Below, piece after piece: positions 45,553-54,970 of a stretch of 64,000 bases of DNA. Source of the DNA: JAFKFI01 sp963795435 (GTDB lineage: Bacteria; Pseudomonadota; Alphaproteobacteria; Acetobacterales; Acetobacteraceae); NCBI GenBank assembly GCA_963795435.1, contig CAWCHV010000007.1, positions 124,001-188,000 of the forward strand, given 5' to 3'. Position 1 is the first letter of the stretch; each line of letters opens with the position of its first letter. The notes below the pieces were generated by a model, which was given only the letters and a program-made list of their open reading frames with translations, was not told the DNA's origin and did not search any database. The translations under genes were made by a program, and so were the position numbers.

Positions 45553-46800
45553 TTACGAAGTCCGCACCCACAGCGCCTTCACGCCATTGAACACCGGCGC
45601 GTCCTTGCGCTCCACTTGCCTGTCTGGATCGAGCCGCAGATGCGGAAAGCGCTCGAACAGCAGCGGAATGGCGATCTGCGCCTCCGCCCGGGCGAGCGGC
45701 GCGCCCAGGCAGAAATGCAAACCCCCGCCGAAGGCGAGATGACGCGGATCGGCGCGCTCGATATCGAAGCGGTCGGGATCGGCATGAACCGCCGGATCGT
45801 GCCCCGCTGCGAGCAGCGAGCAGGTGACGGACTCGCCCTTCTCCAGCGCCACGCCGCCGATGTCGCGCGGCGCCGTGGTGATGCGGCTGGTCTGCGCGAC
45901 CGGCGGATCATAGCGCAGCATCTCCTCCACCGCGTTGCGCGCGAGGTCGGGATTGTCGCGCAGCTTTTGCAGCTGGTCCGGGTGGCGCAGCAGCGCCAGC
46001 ACGCCGTTGCCCATCAGATCGGTCGTGGTGATGTTGCCCGCCGCGAGCAGAAGATTGCAGGTGACGATGATCTCGCGCTCGGAGAGATGATCGCCGTCCT
46101 CCTCCGCGCCGACCAGCGCGCTCACCAGATCGGTGCCGCGCTTCACCCGGCGCGCATCGACCGCCGCCTTGAAATAGGCGTTGAGGCTGTTCTGCCCCCA
46201 TTGCAGGCTGGCCTCCTGGTCCGGCGTGCGCACCGGGTTGAAGCTGTGCGCCAGCGTGTCGGACCAGCGCTTGAAATCGGCCTGGTGCGCCGGATCGACG
46301 CCGAGCATTTCCGCGATCACGATCGTCGGCAGCGGGGCGGCGTAATCCTCGATGACGTCGAACGCCGGCCTGTCCGCGACCCGGTCGAGCAGCCCCTCCG
46401 CGACGGCGCGAACGCGCGGACGGTAGGCCTCGATCGAACGCTGGTTGAACGCCTGGCTCACCAGCCCGCGCATCCGCTTGTGGTCGGGGTCGTCGAGATG
46501 CAGCATCGTCGGCTCGAACGGCGCGTCGCCGCGCACTCGCAGCACCACGCGGGAGAACGCGGTTTCGCGCGCCTTGCGCGGGTCCACCGCGAGGCTGCGA
46601 TCGCTCGTTACCGCGCGCACGTCCTCGTAGCGCGACAGGAATACGCGGTCGAACTGGCGGTCGCGATGCACAGGCTCCTCGGCGCGCAGCCGGTCGAGCA
46701 CGGTGTGTGGATGATCGCGGAACGTCGGATTGAGCGCGGTCAACGCAAGACCGGTGGGCACCTTGTCGTCCGGCTGACCGGGCTTGCCGGCGTCCGCCAT
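45553..46800 (-). CDS. Cytochrome P450
   Basis: A 415-residue soluble bacterial P450. Heme-ligating cysteine C364 in FGGGLHFCLGAPLARAEA, ExxR in VEEMLRYDPP, and the oxygen-activating I-helix LLAAGNITTTDLMGNG. It needs a ferredoxin and reductase, which are not in this window. Start chosen at MADAGKP because AGGAG lies 7 bases before it; an ATG at 46818 that overlaps the SDR stop is an alternative. It is co-directional with the SDR gene, suggesting hydroxylation and oxidation of the same molecule. Confidence 0.93.
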   Translation of the reverse strand: MADAGKPGQPDDKVPTGLALTALNPTFRDHPHTVLDRLRAEEPVHRDRQFDRVFLSRYEDVRAVTSDRSLAVDPRKARETAFSRVVLRVRGDAPFEPTMLHLDDPDHKRMRGLVSQAFNQRSIEAYRPRVRAVAEGLLDRVADRPAFDVIEDYAAPLPTIVIAEMLGVDPAHQADFKRWSDTLAHSFNPVRTPDQEASLQWGQNSLNAYFKAAVDARRVKRGTDLVSALVGAEEDGDHLSEREIIVTCNLLLAAGNITTTDLMGNGVLALLRHPDQLQKLRDNPDLARNAVEEMLRYDPPVAQTSRITTAPRDIGGVALEKGESVTCSLLAAGHDPAVHADPDRFDIERADPRHLAFGGGLHFCLGAPLARAEAQIAIPLLFERFPHLRLDPDRQVERKDAPVFNGVKALWVRTS

Positions 46801-46814
46801 CGTGTTCTCCTGTG

Positions 46815-47669
46815 TCATGCCTTGTTGCGCGCCTTCTCGAGCACCGCGCGGATCGGCGACGGCGTGTTCGGGTCCCACGCCGTGCGCGGGCCAATGGTGA
46901 TGCCGCCATCGACCACCAGATGCGTGCCGGTGACGAACTCGGCCGCGTCGGAGGCAAGGAACAGGCACGCTTCTGCGATATGGCGCGGCGAGCCTGCCTT
47001 CGCGACCGGCTGCGCGTGCGGCGCCAGATCGCCGAGCGCCGCGTTCACCTGCTCCACCGCCTCGCCGCCGATGCCGCTGCTCGCGGTAAAGATGCCGGTA
47101 AGAATGTAGCCGGGACAGATCGCGTTGACCCGGATGCGATGCCGCGCCAGTTCCGCCGCCGCCGCCGTGGTGAGATGGATCACCCCGGCCTTGGCGACCG
47201 AATAGGCGATCGGCCCGTAGCCTGCCTGCAATCCGGCGATCGAGGCGGTGTTGACGATCGCGCCGCCGCCGCGCTTCTGCATGTGCGGTACGGCATGGCG
47301 GATGCCGAGCGCCACCGAGCGCAGCAGGAGGGCCTGCGTGCGGTCCCACGCCTCGCCGCCGATCTCGTCGATCCGCTCGCGCGCGCCGCCGGCCCCGGCA
47401 TTGTTGAACACCACATCGAGCCCGCCATACGCATCTGCCGCCGCCTGCATCGCGGCCTCGATGGCGCTCTCCTCGGTCACGTCGCAGCGCTGGTAGCGGA
47501 CCTGTCCGTTGAACCGGCGCTCGACCTCCGCGCCCTTGTCGTCCTGCACGTCGGCCAGCACCACCCGGGCCCCCTCGGCAACGAACAGCTCAACGGTCGC
47601 GAGGCCGATGCCGGAGCAGCCCCCCGTGACCACCGCCACCTTGTCCTTCAATCGATCCAAACCGATCAC
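46815..47669 (-). CDS. Short-chain dehydrogenase/reductase (SDR)
   Basis: A 284-residue classical SDR. NAD(P) site TGGCSGIG (residues 15-22), NNAG at 89-92, and catalytic S143, Y156, K160 (YSVAK). It oxidises or reduces an alcohol/ketone. The downstream P450 gene begins at or just after its stop codon, so a P450-SDR operon is likely. Substrate unknown. Confidence 0.92.
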   Translation of the reverse strand: MIGLDRLKDKVAVVTGGCSGIGLATVELFVAEGARVVLADVQDDKGAEVERRFNGQVRYQRCDVTEESAIEAAMQAAADAYGGLDVVFNNAGAGGARERIDEIGGEAWDRTQALLLRSVALGIRHAVPHMQKRGGGAIVNTASIAGLQAGYGPIAYSVAKAGVIHLTTAAAAELARHRIRVNAICPGYILTGIFTASSGIGGEAVEQVNAALGDLAPHAQPVAKAGSPRHIAEACLFLASDAAEFVTGTHLVVDGGITIGPRTAWDPNTPSPIRAVLEKARNKA

Positions 47670-47778
47670 CTTCCCTGCTTCGCGATCCCGGCCTCCGAGG
47701 GCGGAGACCGTGTCACGTTTCCGACATGATACACGCGCCCGATCGACGCCCGAAAGGGCGGATCGCGCTCCAGGCTTG

Positions 47779-48207
47779 CTAGCTCCGGTTGGCCGAGACC
47801 GCGTACTGGCAACCCGTCATGTTGACGACGCCCTCCATATGCGTGCCTCTGAACCGGCCGGAGAAGGACGCCGTGCCATCCACGCTCGGCGCATTGAACG
47901 AGCCGTCCGGCGCGATGGCTACCGCGAACGTCGGAGTGGGGTTGCCCGGCACGTTGGGGTGCGGCAGCGCCAAGTTGAACTGGTCCGCAGCGACACTGAG
48001 TGTCTCGGGCGGCCGCGTCTGGCACCAGGTCGGGTCGGCTCCCGAACCGACCTTGGCGACGCTCATCGTGACCCGGTACGTCCCGTCGAACACCGTGGTC
48101 ATCAACGGCGGCAGGCTGGCGGAGGGTGCCGGAGGCCGCTGGCAACCAACGAGGGATGCGATCAGCAGGCAAGCGACGGCGGATAGACCGAAACGCATCG
48201 ATGTCAT
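47779..48207 (-). CDS. Putative small lipoprotein
   Basis: A 142-residue protein with a lipobox (LLIASLVGC) and short Pro-rich linker. The mature domain starts FDGTYRVTMSV and ends NMTGCQYAVSAN; in between are short beta strands and the pair DGTASFSGRFRGTHMEGVV. Cys residues are at the start and end as in the lipoprotein at 24516-24899, suggesting the same type of beta-barrel fold. A start at MTSMRF (or 3 residues later) is uncertain. No neighbour gives a function. Confidence 0.7.
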   Translation of the reverse strand: MTSMRFGLSAVACLLIASLVGCQRPPAPSASLPPLMTTVFDGTYRVTMSVAKVGSGADPTWCQTRPPETLSVAADQFNLALPHPNVPGNPTPTFAVAIAPDGSFNAPSVDGTASFSGRFRGTHMEGVVNMTGCQYAVSANRS

Positions 48208-48275
48208 CTCGCGTGCAAATTGAACATGAGCCTTACCCCAGGATGCACGCCGCCGCCAAGCGGGGACTGGGTCGC

Positions 48276-49604
48276 TCAGACTGCCTGGGCCGCCGCCGGA
48301 GCGGGGCGCGGGGCCGCCTCTTCCGCGGCGTCCCACATCAGGCGTGGGTCGAAGGTTTCCGCGGCGAACATCGTGAGGATGACAACGGCGCAGAACGCGA
48401 CCGCCCCGGCGCCGGGCTCGATCGTGACGATCGTGCCGAACCGCACCAGCGCGCCGAGCAGCAATTCCATGAAGATGTCGATCATCGACCAGCGGCCGAT
48501 CCAGCGGACCACGTGAGACAGGCGCGTCCGGTCGCGCAGCCGGCCGGAGCGGCGGGCCTGTGTCGCGGTCAGCATGACGCTCAGCCCGACCAGCTTCAGC
48601 ATCGGCACCGCGATGGAGGCGAAGAACACCAGCGCCGCCAGCGGATACATGCCCGAGGCAATCAGCTCCCTCACGCCGCCCAAGATGGTGCTCGGGGAAC
48701 CCGCGCCGAGCTGCATCACGGTCAGCACCGGATAGTAGTTGGCCGGCACGTAGAGCACTGCCGCCGCGATCACCAGCGCCCAGGTGCGCGCGATGCTGTC
48801 GGGCTTGCGGGCGTGCAGCGCCGAGGCACAGCGCGGGCAGCGCGCGGCGGCGTCATGGGTTTGGTGCGGTACCGGCGCGCTCACCAGCCCGCAAGTCTCG
48901 CAGCCGATGGCGTCGGACACGCGATGTTGCAGCGGCACGGCGCGGCGGATCGGCACGCCGTCGGGCGACTCGCGGTCCAGCGCGTCCCACACGGCATGGG
49001 GGTCGAGCACCGCGTCCGACCACACCACCACGAAGGTCAGGCACAGCAGCGCATACACACCGATGCCGAGCGAGATGTGGACGATATCGCCGAGCTTCAC
49101 GTAGGCGACGAACACGCCGAACACGAACACGTCGATCATCGACCAGGGACGCAACCGCTCCACCACGACGAACACCCGACGCAGATGGCGCGGCGGGTTC
49201 TTCAGGCGCAATCCGGCAAGCACGTAGGCGGTGCCGAGCAGCTTGCCGAACGGCGCCAGCAGGGTCGTGAACACGACGGCGACGGCGAGCACCGACATCT
49301 CGCGCCGGACAAGCTCCTCCGGCCCGGACAACAGGTTGGCGCCGTGCACGATCCCGGCGGTGGATACCGTCATCAGCGTCGTCGTGCACATCACCGTCAG
49401 CAGCACCAGCGCCGCCAAGGTCAGCGCGAGGCCCCGGCCAAGGGGGTCGGTGCGCGCGCGCCGCAGCGTGGTGCCGCACCGCGAGCAGCGTGCCGCCATG
49501 CCGGGGGCCAGCGGCGGCAGGATCTGGAACAGTCCGCAGCCTGGGCATTCCCGCAGCTCGCGCCGGGTCACCGCATCGGTCATGGCGCGGGTCTCGTGCG
49601 CCAC
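48276..49604 (-). CDS. pqiA: PqiA/LetA-family membrane protein
   Basis: A 442-residue inner-membrane protein with two copies of a zinc-ribbon-plus-membrane unit. The two ribbons are CPGCGLFQ...CSRCGTTLRR and CETCGLVSAP...CPRCASAL. Each is followed by four transmembrane helices and the motif RPWSMIDVFVFG / GRWSMIDIFMELLLG. PqiA works with the MCE protein PqiB in lipid transport between membranes. GTG start at 49604 (ATG at 49583 possible), 3 bases after pqiC. Confidence 0.94.
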   Translation of the reverse strand: MAHETRAMTDAVTRRELRECPGCGLFQILPPLAPGMAARCSRCGTTLRRARTDPLGRGLALTLAALVLLTVMCTTTLMTVSTAGIVHGANLLSGPEELVRREMSVLAVAVVFTTLLAPFGKLLGTAYVLAGLRLKNPPRHLRRVFVVVERLRPWSMIDVFVFGVFVAYVKLGDIVHISLGIGVYALLCLTFVVVWSDAVLDPHAVWDALDRESPDGVPIRRAVPLQHRVSDAIGCETCGLVSAPVPHQTHDAAARCPRCASALHARKPDSIARTWALVIAAAVLYVPANYYPVLTVMQLGAGSPSTILGGVRELIASGMYPLAALVFFASIAVPMLKLVGLSVMLTATQARRSGRLRDRTRLSHVVRWIGRWSMIDIFMELLLGALVRFGTIVTIEPGAGAVAFCAVVILTMFAAETFDPRLMWDAAEEAAPRPAPAAAQAV

Positions 49605-49607
49605 GCG

Positions 49608-50171
49608 CTATCGCCGCAGCATCGTCGCCAGCCCATCCGCGAGCTGACCGACGGCGGTGCTGATCGCGGCAACCTCGCCCGGCACGTCGGCGGTAGGCCG
49701 TGGCACGACGAAGCGGAAATTCCGCGTCACCGGCGCGTTCCGCCGCCGCTCGAACACCACCGCCGCCTGCGCCGCGAGGACCACATTGCCGGCGGCGTCC
49801 GCATCGAGCCGCTGGACGTTGAGCTCGACCGTCGCATCGGGGCTCACCGAGACCGCGCCGCTCTCGGCATAGACCGAGCTCCCCGGCAGACGCTGGCTCA
49901 ATTCCTCGACCAGCACCCGGCTGAGCATCGCGCCGAGCGGCTCGCCCCACCAGTCGTTCGCCAGCACCTCTAGCCGGTAGTTCTCCGAGGAGCGGACGAT
50001 CTGCTGGCGATCGAGGAAGCGCGCCAGTGCGATCTGACGGAGCAGCACGATTTTGGGCGCCCCGGCCACGGCGACGCCGTGCACCGCCGGGATGGTGTAG
50101 AGCGCCGGTTCGGTCGACGTGCAGCCGGCAAGGCACGCGACCGCCAGCACCGGAGCCAGCCAAAGTCGCAT
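49608..50171 (-). CDS. pqiC: PqiC-type ABC-transport auxiliary lipoprotein
   Basis: A 187-residue lipoprotein (lipobox VACLAGC). Body matches PqiC/DUF330: KIVLLRQIALARFLDRQQIVRSSENYRLEVLANDWWGEPLGAML (in part). It helps PqiB bridge the periplasm. It starts just after pqiB and 3 bases precede pqiA. ATG 50171 chosen; a GTG three bases upstream is also possible. Confidence 0.92.
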   Translation of the reverse strand: MRLWLAPVLAVACLAGCTSTEPALYTIPAVHGVAVAGAPKIVLLRQIALARFLDRQQIVRSSENYRLEVLANDWWGEPLGAMLSRVLVEELSQRLPGSSVYAESGAVSVSPDATVELNVQRLDADAAGNVVLAAQAAVVFERRRNAPVTRNFRFVVPRPTADVPGEVAAISTAVGQLADGLATMLRR

Positions 50172-50174
50172 CAC

Positions 50175-51890
50175 CTACTCCGTCCCTTGATTGGTGCGGC
50201 CGCGGATCAGCGCCTCGGGGTGGCGGGTCAGCAGGTCGCTTAGCGACTGGATCGAGCGCATCGCCTCGTTCGACTGCACGAGCAGCCGTTCGAGGTCCCG
50301 GTTGAACCGCGTGTTGTCGCCGTAGCCGGATTCCAGCGAGGACGCGAGCTTGTTGGTCTGCGCCATCGTCTTCTGCAAGTCGGCGGAAATATCGGGCAGC
50401 CGCTTGAGCACTGGCGTCATCCCGGCGTCAAGCTTGCGCACGGTCTCCTGCACGGAGGTCATCGTCGCGGCGAGCGACGTCAGCGCTTGCTTGAGCTGCG
50501 GCCCATTCGCGACGTCGTTCAGCCCTCGCATGGTCTGGCCGAGATTCTTGCCGATCTCGTCGAACGGGATGGTGTTCACCTTGGCCAGCAGTGCCGCCGC
50601 TCCCGCCTCGATCCCGGCGAACCCGCCACTGTCGATCGTCGGCACCACGAAAGCGTCCCCCTCGCGGCCCACGCTCGCCGGCGGCGCGTCGGGCTTGAAT
50701 TCGAGCGCCACCAGCATCTGCCCCGTGATCAGATTGGCGCTCTGCAACGTCACCCGCATCCCGCGCGCCACCAGCTCGTCCACGGCGGCAGCGGGATCCG
50801 CCTTCACTTGCTTGCCGGCCCCGAGGAAGCGGCCCGGCTCGACGATGAAGCGGACCGGGGCAAGAATCTCGTCCTTGGCCGCGTCGTAGGTCAGGCTGAC
50901 GTCCTTCACGGTGCCGATCTTCAGGCCGTGAAGGGTGACGTCGGCACCCACCGCCAAGCCACGCACCGAGCCGGGAAAGTAAGCAACGAACTCGATCCGG
51001 CGGCCATAGCCGGCGCCCTGGGCCGCCTCCAGGTTCGCGTACAGCGGGAATTCGCGGCTCTCGGCGCTCACCGGGCTTGGGGTCTTCTCCTCCGGCGTCT
51101 CGAAGGCGATGCCGCCCAGCAAGATCGCGCGCAGCGATTCGACCTGCACCTCGACGCCACTGCCGCCGAGCTTCACGCTCACCCCGGAGGCGTTCCAGAA
51201 TCGCGAGTTGTCATGCACGTACTGGTCAAACGGAGCGCGCACGAAGGCGTGGATGGTCACGTTCGACGCCATGTCACCCAGATCCCAGCCGAGCACCTCG
51301 CCCACCGTGAGGTCGCGAAAGAAGATCGGCGAGCCGAGGCTGATCGAACCGAGCCGGTCGGCCTTGAGCAGGAAGGTGCGGCCGGGCACCTCGGAATCGA
51401 GCACCGGCGGATCCTCGAGACCGACGAAATCACGTTTCGCCGCCCGGACGCCGCCCTGGGCCGGCCGCATCTGGATGTAGGCGCCGGACAGCAGCGTATC
51501 GAGCCCGGAGACGCTCCCGGCGAACAGGCGTGGCTTGACCACCCAGAACGATGTTCCCTCGGTCAGCAGGGGCACGGCCTGCCGCGTCGTCGCCACGCGG
51601 ACCAGCACGTGCCGGTGATCGTCCGAGAGGGTGAAACGCTGCACCGTGCCGAGCACGATGTCCTTGAACTTGAGCTGCGATTGCCCCGCCTGCAATCCTT
51701 CGGCGCTCTGGAACGAGATGGTGATGGTCGGCCCCTGCTTGGACAGCGTATCCCACGCCAGCCACGCACCGATCAGCACGGCGACCAGCGGAATGATCCA
51801 GATCGCCGGCACTCGCCAGCGCCGCCGCTCGCTCCGGCCGACCACGCTCGCGGTCGGATGCGGCGAGTTGTCGGGTGCGTTGTCAGGCAT
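50175..51890 (-). CDS. pqiB: PqiB MCE-domain protein
   Basis: A 571-residue protein with an N-terminal membrane helix (AIWIIPLVAVLIGAWLAW) and three MCE repeats (SFQSAEGLQAGQSQLKFKDIVLGTV; LKADRLGSISLGSPIFFRDLTVGEV; YFPGSVRGLAVGADVTLHGLKIGTV), then a long helical C-terminus that forms the needle-like tunnel of PqiB. Moves lipids across the periplasm. Start chosen at MPDNAPDN; an ATG four codons upstream is possible. It heads pqiBCA, 105 bases after modC. Confidence 0.94.
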   Translation of the reverse strand: MPDNAPDNSPHPTASVVGRSERRRWRVPAIWIIPLVAVLIGAWLAWDTLSKQGPTITISFQSAEGLQAGQSQLKFKDIVLGTVQRFTLSDDHRHVLVRVATTRQAVPLLTEGTSFWVVKPRLFAGSVSGLDTLLSGAYIQMRPAQGGVRAAKRDFVGLEDPPVLDSEVPGRTFLLKADRLGSISLGSPIFFRDLTVGEVLGWDLGDMASNVTIHAFVRAPFDQYVHDNSRFWNASGVSVKLGGSGVEVQVESLRAILLGGIAFETPEEKTPSPVSAESREFPLYANLEAAQGAGYGRRIEFVAYFPGSVRGLAVGADVTLHGLKIGTVKDVSLTYDAAKDEILAPVRFIVEPGRFLGAGKQVKADPAAAVDELVARGMRVTLQSANLITGQMLVALEFKPDAPPASVGREGDAFVVPTIDSGGFAGIEAGAAALLAKVNTIPFDEIGKNLGQTMRGLNDVANGPQLKQALTSLAATMTSVQETVRKLDAGMTPVLKRLPDISADLQKTMAQTNKLASSLESGYGDNTRFNRDLERLLVQSNEAMRSIQSLSDLLTRHPEALIRGRTNQGTE

Positions 51891-51995
51891 CACAGGCACC
51901 ATTCCATGCGGTCGGCCGTTGCCCGGAGCATCCCTCGCACGCGCCTTCCCCCGAACGCGGCACGGATGGGTCATACACCAATGCACGCACCCGCG

Positions 51996-53075
51996 TCACG
52001 AAACGAGCACTTCGATGGTCATCGACTTGATGAGCGCCAGCACCGGAGTGCCGGGCGCCAGCGCCAGCTTCGCCACCGCGTCCGGCGTCACGCGGGACAG
52101 CAGCGCGCCGTGCGGCAAGGCGATCTCCACCAGCGCGGCGCGGCGCGGCGCGTCCTCGGCGATGGCGCGGGTGACGCCGAGGATCACGTTGTGCACACTG
52201 ATCGCCTCCGGCGCCTGGCGGGCGAGGATCACCTCGCGGGCCGGAATGCGGATGCGGATGCCGGTTCCCGGCGCGGCGTCGATGAGCGGCACCCAGAAGA
52301 TCGCGCCGCCGGCATCGAGGCGGGTCAGCCGATGCTCGCGGTCATGCGCCGCGATGCGGGCGGCCAGCACCGCGCCGGCATCGTCGCGCCGCGCCAGCGG
52401 CAGGTCCGAGCGGGCCGCGATATCTGACAGGTCACCCGCCGCGACCACGCGCCCGGCCTCGATCAGCACCAGGGAATCGGCCAGTTGCACCACCTCCTCG
52501 AGCGCGTGGGTCACGTAGAGGATCGGGATGCGCAGCGCCGATTTGAGGCGACCGAGGAAGGGCAGGATCTCGGCCTTGCGGGCTGCGTCCAGGCTTGCCA
52601 GCGGCTCGTCCATCAGCAGCAGGCGTGGTTGGGCAAGCAGCGCGCGGCCGATCGCAACCCGCTGCCGCTCGCCGCCCGACAGCGTGCGCGGCTTCCGCCC
52701 CAGCAATCCGCCGATGCCGAGCAGTGCCACGATCTCCTCGAAGCCGATGCGTCCAGGTACCGTGCGGCGCAGACCGAAGCGCAGATTCGTCGCGACCGAC
52801 ATGTGCGGGAACAGCCGCGCGTTCTGGAACACGAGCCCCATCCGCCGCTTCTCGGGCGGCAGCCAGACGCCGGACGCGGTATCGGCGAGCACCTCATCGT
52901 CCAGCACGATGCGACCAAGATCGGGACGGAGCAGCCCGGCCACGGCGTTGATGATGGTGGACTTGCCGGCGCCCGACGGGCCGAACAGCGCGATCACGCC
53001 GGGGGTGGGAGCCTCGAACGCGGCGTCGATCCCGATGCCGGGAAAGCGATGGCGCACGAGGAGCGAAAAACTCAC
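51996..53075 (-). CDS. modC: Molybdate ABC transporter ATPase ModC
   Basis: A 359-residue ATPase: Walker A FGPSGAGKSTIINAVAGL, Q-loop VFQNARLFPHMSV, signature LSGGERQRVAIGRALL, Walker B LLLMDEPLASLD, and H-loop YVTHALEE. A C-terminal TOBE molybdate-binding domain follows (residues ~285-355). A GTG start overlaps the modB stop (GTGA). Supplies molybdenum for NasA and other Mo enzymes. Confidence 0.94.
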   Translation of the reverse strand: MSFSLLVRHRFPGIGIDAAFEAPTPGVIALFGPSGAGKSTIINAVAGLLRPDLGRIVLDDEVLADTASGVWLPPEKRRMGLVFQNARLFPHMSVATNLRFGLRRTVPGRIGFEEIVALLGIGGLLGRKPRTLSGGERQRVAIGRALLAQPRLLLMDEPLASLDAARKAEILPFLGRLKSALRIPILYVTHALEEVVQLADSLVLIEAGRVVAAGDLSDIAARSDLPLARRDDAGAVLAARIAAHDREHRLTRLDAGGAIFWVPLIDAAPGTGIRIRIPAREVILARQAPEAISVHNVILGVTRAIAEDAPRRAALVEIALPHGALLSRVTPDAVAKLALAPGTPVLALIKSMTIEVLVS

Positions 53076-53758
53076 CGCCCGAGCGCCAGGTTGAGCCGGC
53101 GGCCCACCCACTCCGACAGCAGCAGCCCGATGAGTGCGAGCACGATGGAGACCAGCGACAAGGTCGCCGCCCTCGCCTCGCCGCCCGGCGCCTGCAATGC
53201 CGCGTAGATCGCCAACGGCAGGGTCTGCGTCTCGCCGGGGATGTTGGCCGCGAAGGTGATGACCGCGCCGAACTCGCCGAGGCAGGTGGCGTAGCCGACG
53301 ATGGCGGCCATCAGGATGCCGGGCGAGGCCAGCGGTAGCGTGACGCTGAACAGCCGATCCAGCCGCCCCGCCCCCAGCGTGCGCGCCGCCTCCTCGATCC
53401 CGGGATCGGCGGCCTCGAGCGTGAGGCGGACGGCGCGGACCATCACCGGGAAGGTCATCACCGCGCAGGCCAGCGCGGCGCCCGCCGTGGTGAACACCAG
53501 CCGCACCCCGAACCACTCGTCGAGCAGCGAGCCGAGCGGCCCGCGGATGCCGAACACGATCAGCAGCAGCCACCCCGTCACCACCGGCGGCAGCACCAGC
53601 GGCAGATGCACGAACGCGTTCAGCACGGGGCGGCCGGGAAACCGGGTGCGCGCCAGCAGCCACGCGGTGAGCACCGCGACCGGCAGCCCGAACCCGACCG
53701 CCCGCGCCGCAACCGCCAGGGTCAGCCGGACCGCCTGCCACTCCTCGGGCGAGAGCAT
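53072..53758 (-). CDS. modB: Molybdate ABC transporter permease ModB
   Basis: A 228-residue five- to six-helix permease with ModB features: LPLVLPPVVTGWLLLIVFG, EEAARTLGAGRLDRLFSVTLPLASPGI (EAA loop) and TFAANIPGETQTLPLAIYAAL. The start MLSPEEW is the usual N-terminus. No modA gene is next to it; the upstream gene is a phospholipase-D-like gene of different base composition. It overlaps modC by 4 bases. Confidence 0.93.
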   Translation of the reverse strand: MLSPEEWQAVRLTLAVAARAVGFGLPVAVLTAWLLARTRFPGRPVLNAFVHLPLVLPPVVTGWLLLIVFGIRGPLGSLLDEWFGVRLVFTTAGAALACAVMTFPVMVRAVRLTLEAADPGIEEAARTLGAGRLDRLFSVTLPLASPGILMAAIVGYATCLGEFGAVITFAANIPGETQTLPLAIYAALQAPGGEARAATLSLVSIVLALIGLLLSEWVGRRLNLALGR

Positions 53759-53819
53759 GGGAAGCGAAGGGATCGGCCTATTCCATCTTGCAACCGCGCC
53801 GGCCCGCTTGCGGGACCGA

Positions 53820-54851
53820 TCAAGACACGGCGGCCAGAAGCCGCCCGAACTTCTCGCCGGAGACAAATAGCTCGTTCTCGCCCGACGCCCTCATGACTTG
53901 CGATGCGAGCCTAGTCACCTTCGGCCCTTCACCCTTGATCGTCAGGCCCTCGAAGGCGCGAGCCTTCATGCAAAGCGTTATCGATGTCCCCTTGAGCCGC
54001 CGGTAGGGGCGGTCGGTCAGGATACGCCACAAGCCGGGAGACGTCGCATTCCGCGCCTTGGCATCCCAATTCATGTCGAGGACGTAGGTGCCCGGGGCCA
54101 GGCGCCACTGCTCGTAGCAGAGCAGGCTGCCATCGGTGATCCCGAGCGCCGCCTGAGCGCTCGCCAGGCCGTCCTCGGCCACTGCCGATAGTTCCGCCTG
54201 GCTATAAATCGCGACCTCGAAGGGCTTGTCCTGGAAATATCCCGGATCCGAGACCAGCATTGCGAGTAGCGAGCCGTTAGCCCGCCCCGTATTGGGCGCT
54301 CCATCTCGGATGCTCCGCCTGGACAGCCAGCGCTCGCGAGCGATTTCGAGCATAGCATCGCTGACCGGTTGCGAACCCCTGCTGGCGTTTTGTTCGTACC
54401 AATTATCCCAGGCGGCCAACGCACCCTCGGAAGGCGAGCCGTAGGCGAGGTTAGCTTCGATCAATCCTCGCGTTTCGTCGCCTTCGTGTCCCAGACCGTT
54501 TGCGGAGGAGTTGGACGACCCCAATAAGCAACCTTTGTCGGTGATCCAAACCTTCGCATGCAGGCCGTCCTTGGACCTGACCTTTTTGGAACCCAGGAGG
54601 CCAATTAGCTCCGCCACCTCGTCCGGGTTACAACCGCCACTGAGAACGTCGCAGATTATCTCGATATCCGACCCATTGGCGACCGCCTCCGCCAGCCCGA
54701 GCCGACGCGCCGCGCCAGCGCCCCAGTAGGCGACAGCGAGCCGGGCGCGTCCGCAACGCCGGAGGAAGCACCGGACAGTCCGTTCGGCCGCGGGTCCAGA
54801 CAGGATTTCCGGAGAGTCGTGTGACTGAGCAATATGTTTCGATGCGCCCAC
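53820..54851 (-). CDS. Phospholipase D-like HKD-motif protein, lower GC
   Basis: A 343-residue protein with one HKD motif: H98-x-K100-x4-D105-x5-G-S-S-N114 (GLHAKVWITDKGCLLGSSNSS). PLD-like enzymes need two HKD motifs or a dimer, so it likely acts as a dimer (nuclease or phospholipase type). N- and C-terminal parts are not recognised. Visibly lower GC than the flanking mod genes, suggesting transfer. It sits where modA normally lies. Confidence 0.7.
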   Translation of the reverse strand: MGASKHIAQSHDSPEILSGPAAERTVRCFLRRCGRARLAVAYWGAGAARRLGLAEAVANGSDIEIICDVLSGGCNPDEVAELIGLLGSKKVRSKDGLHAKVWITDKGCLLGSSNSSANGLGHEGDETRGLIEANLAYGSPSEGALAAWDNWYEQNASRGSQPVSDAMLEIARERWLSRRSIRDGAPNTGRANGSLLAMLVSDPGYFQDKPFEVAIYSQAELSAVAEDGLASAQAALGITDGSLLCYEQWRLAPGTYVLDMNWDAKARNATSPGLWRILTDRPYRRLKGTSITLCMKARAFEGLTIKGEGPKVTRLASQVMRASGENELFVSGEKFGRLLAAVS

Positions 54852-54970
54852 GTCTTGTTCCCATCGCCGACTTTATTTTAGGACTGAATGGTCTGCTGAA
54901 CGGTGAGGGAGCATACATTCTGCGGGTCCAACTACCAACCTGAGTGATCAGTGGATGGTGCCCGCTGGGA

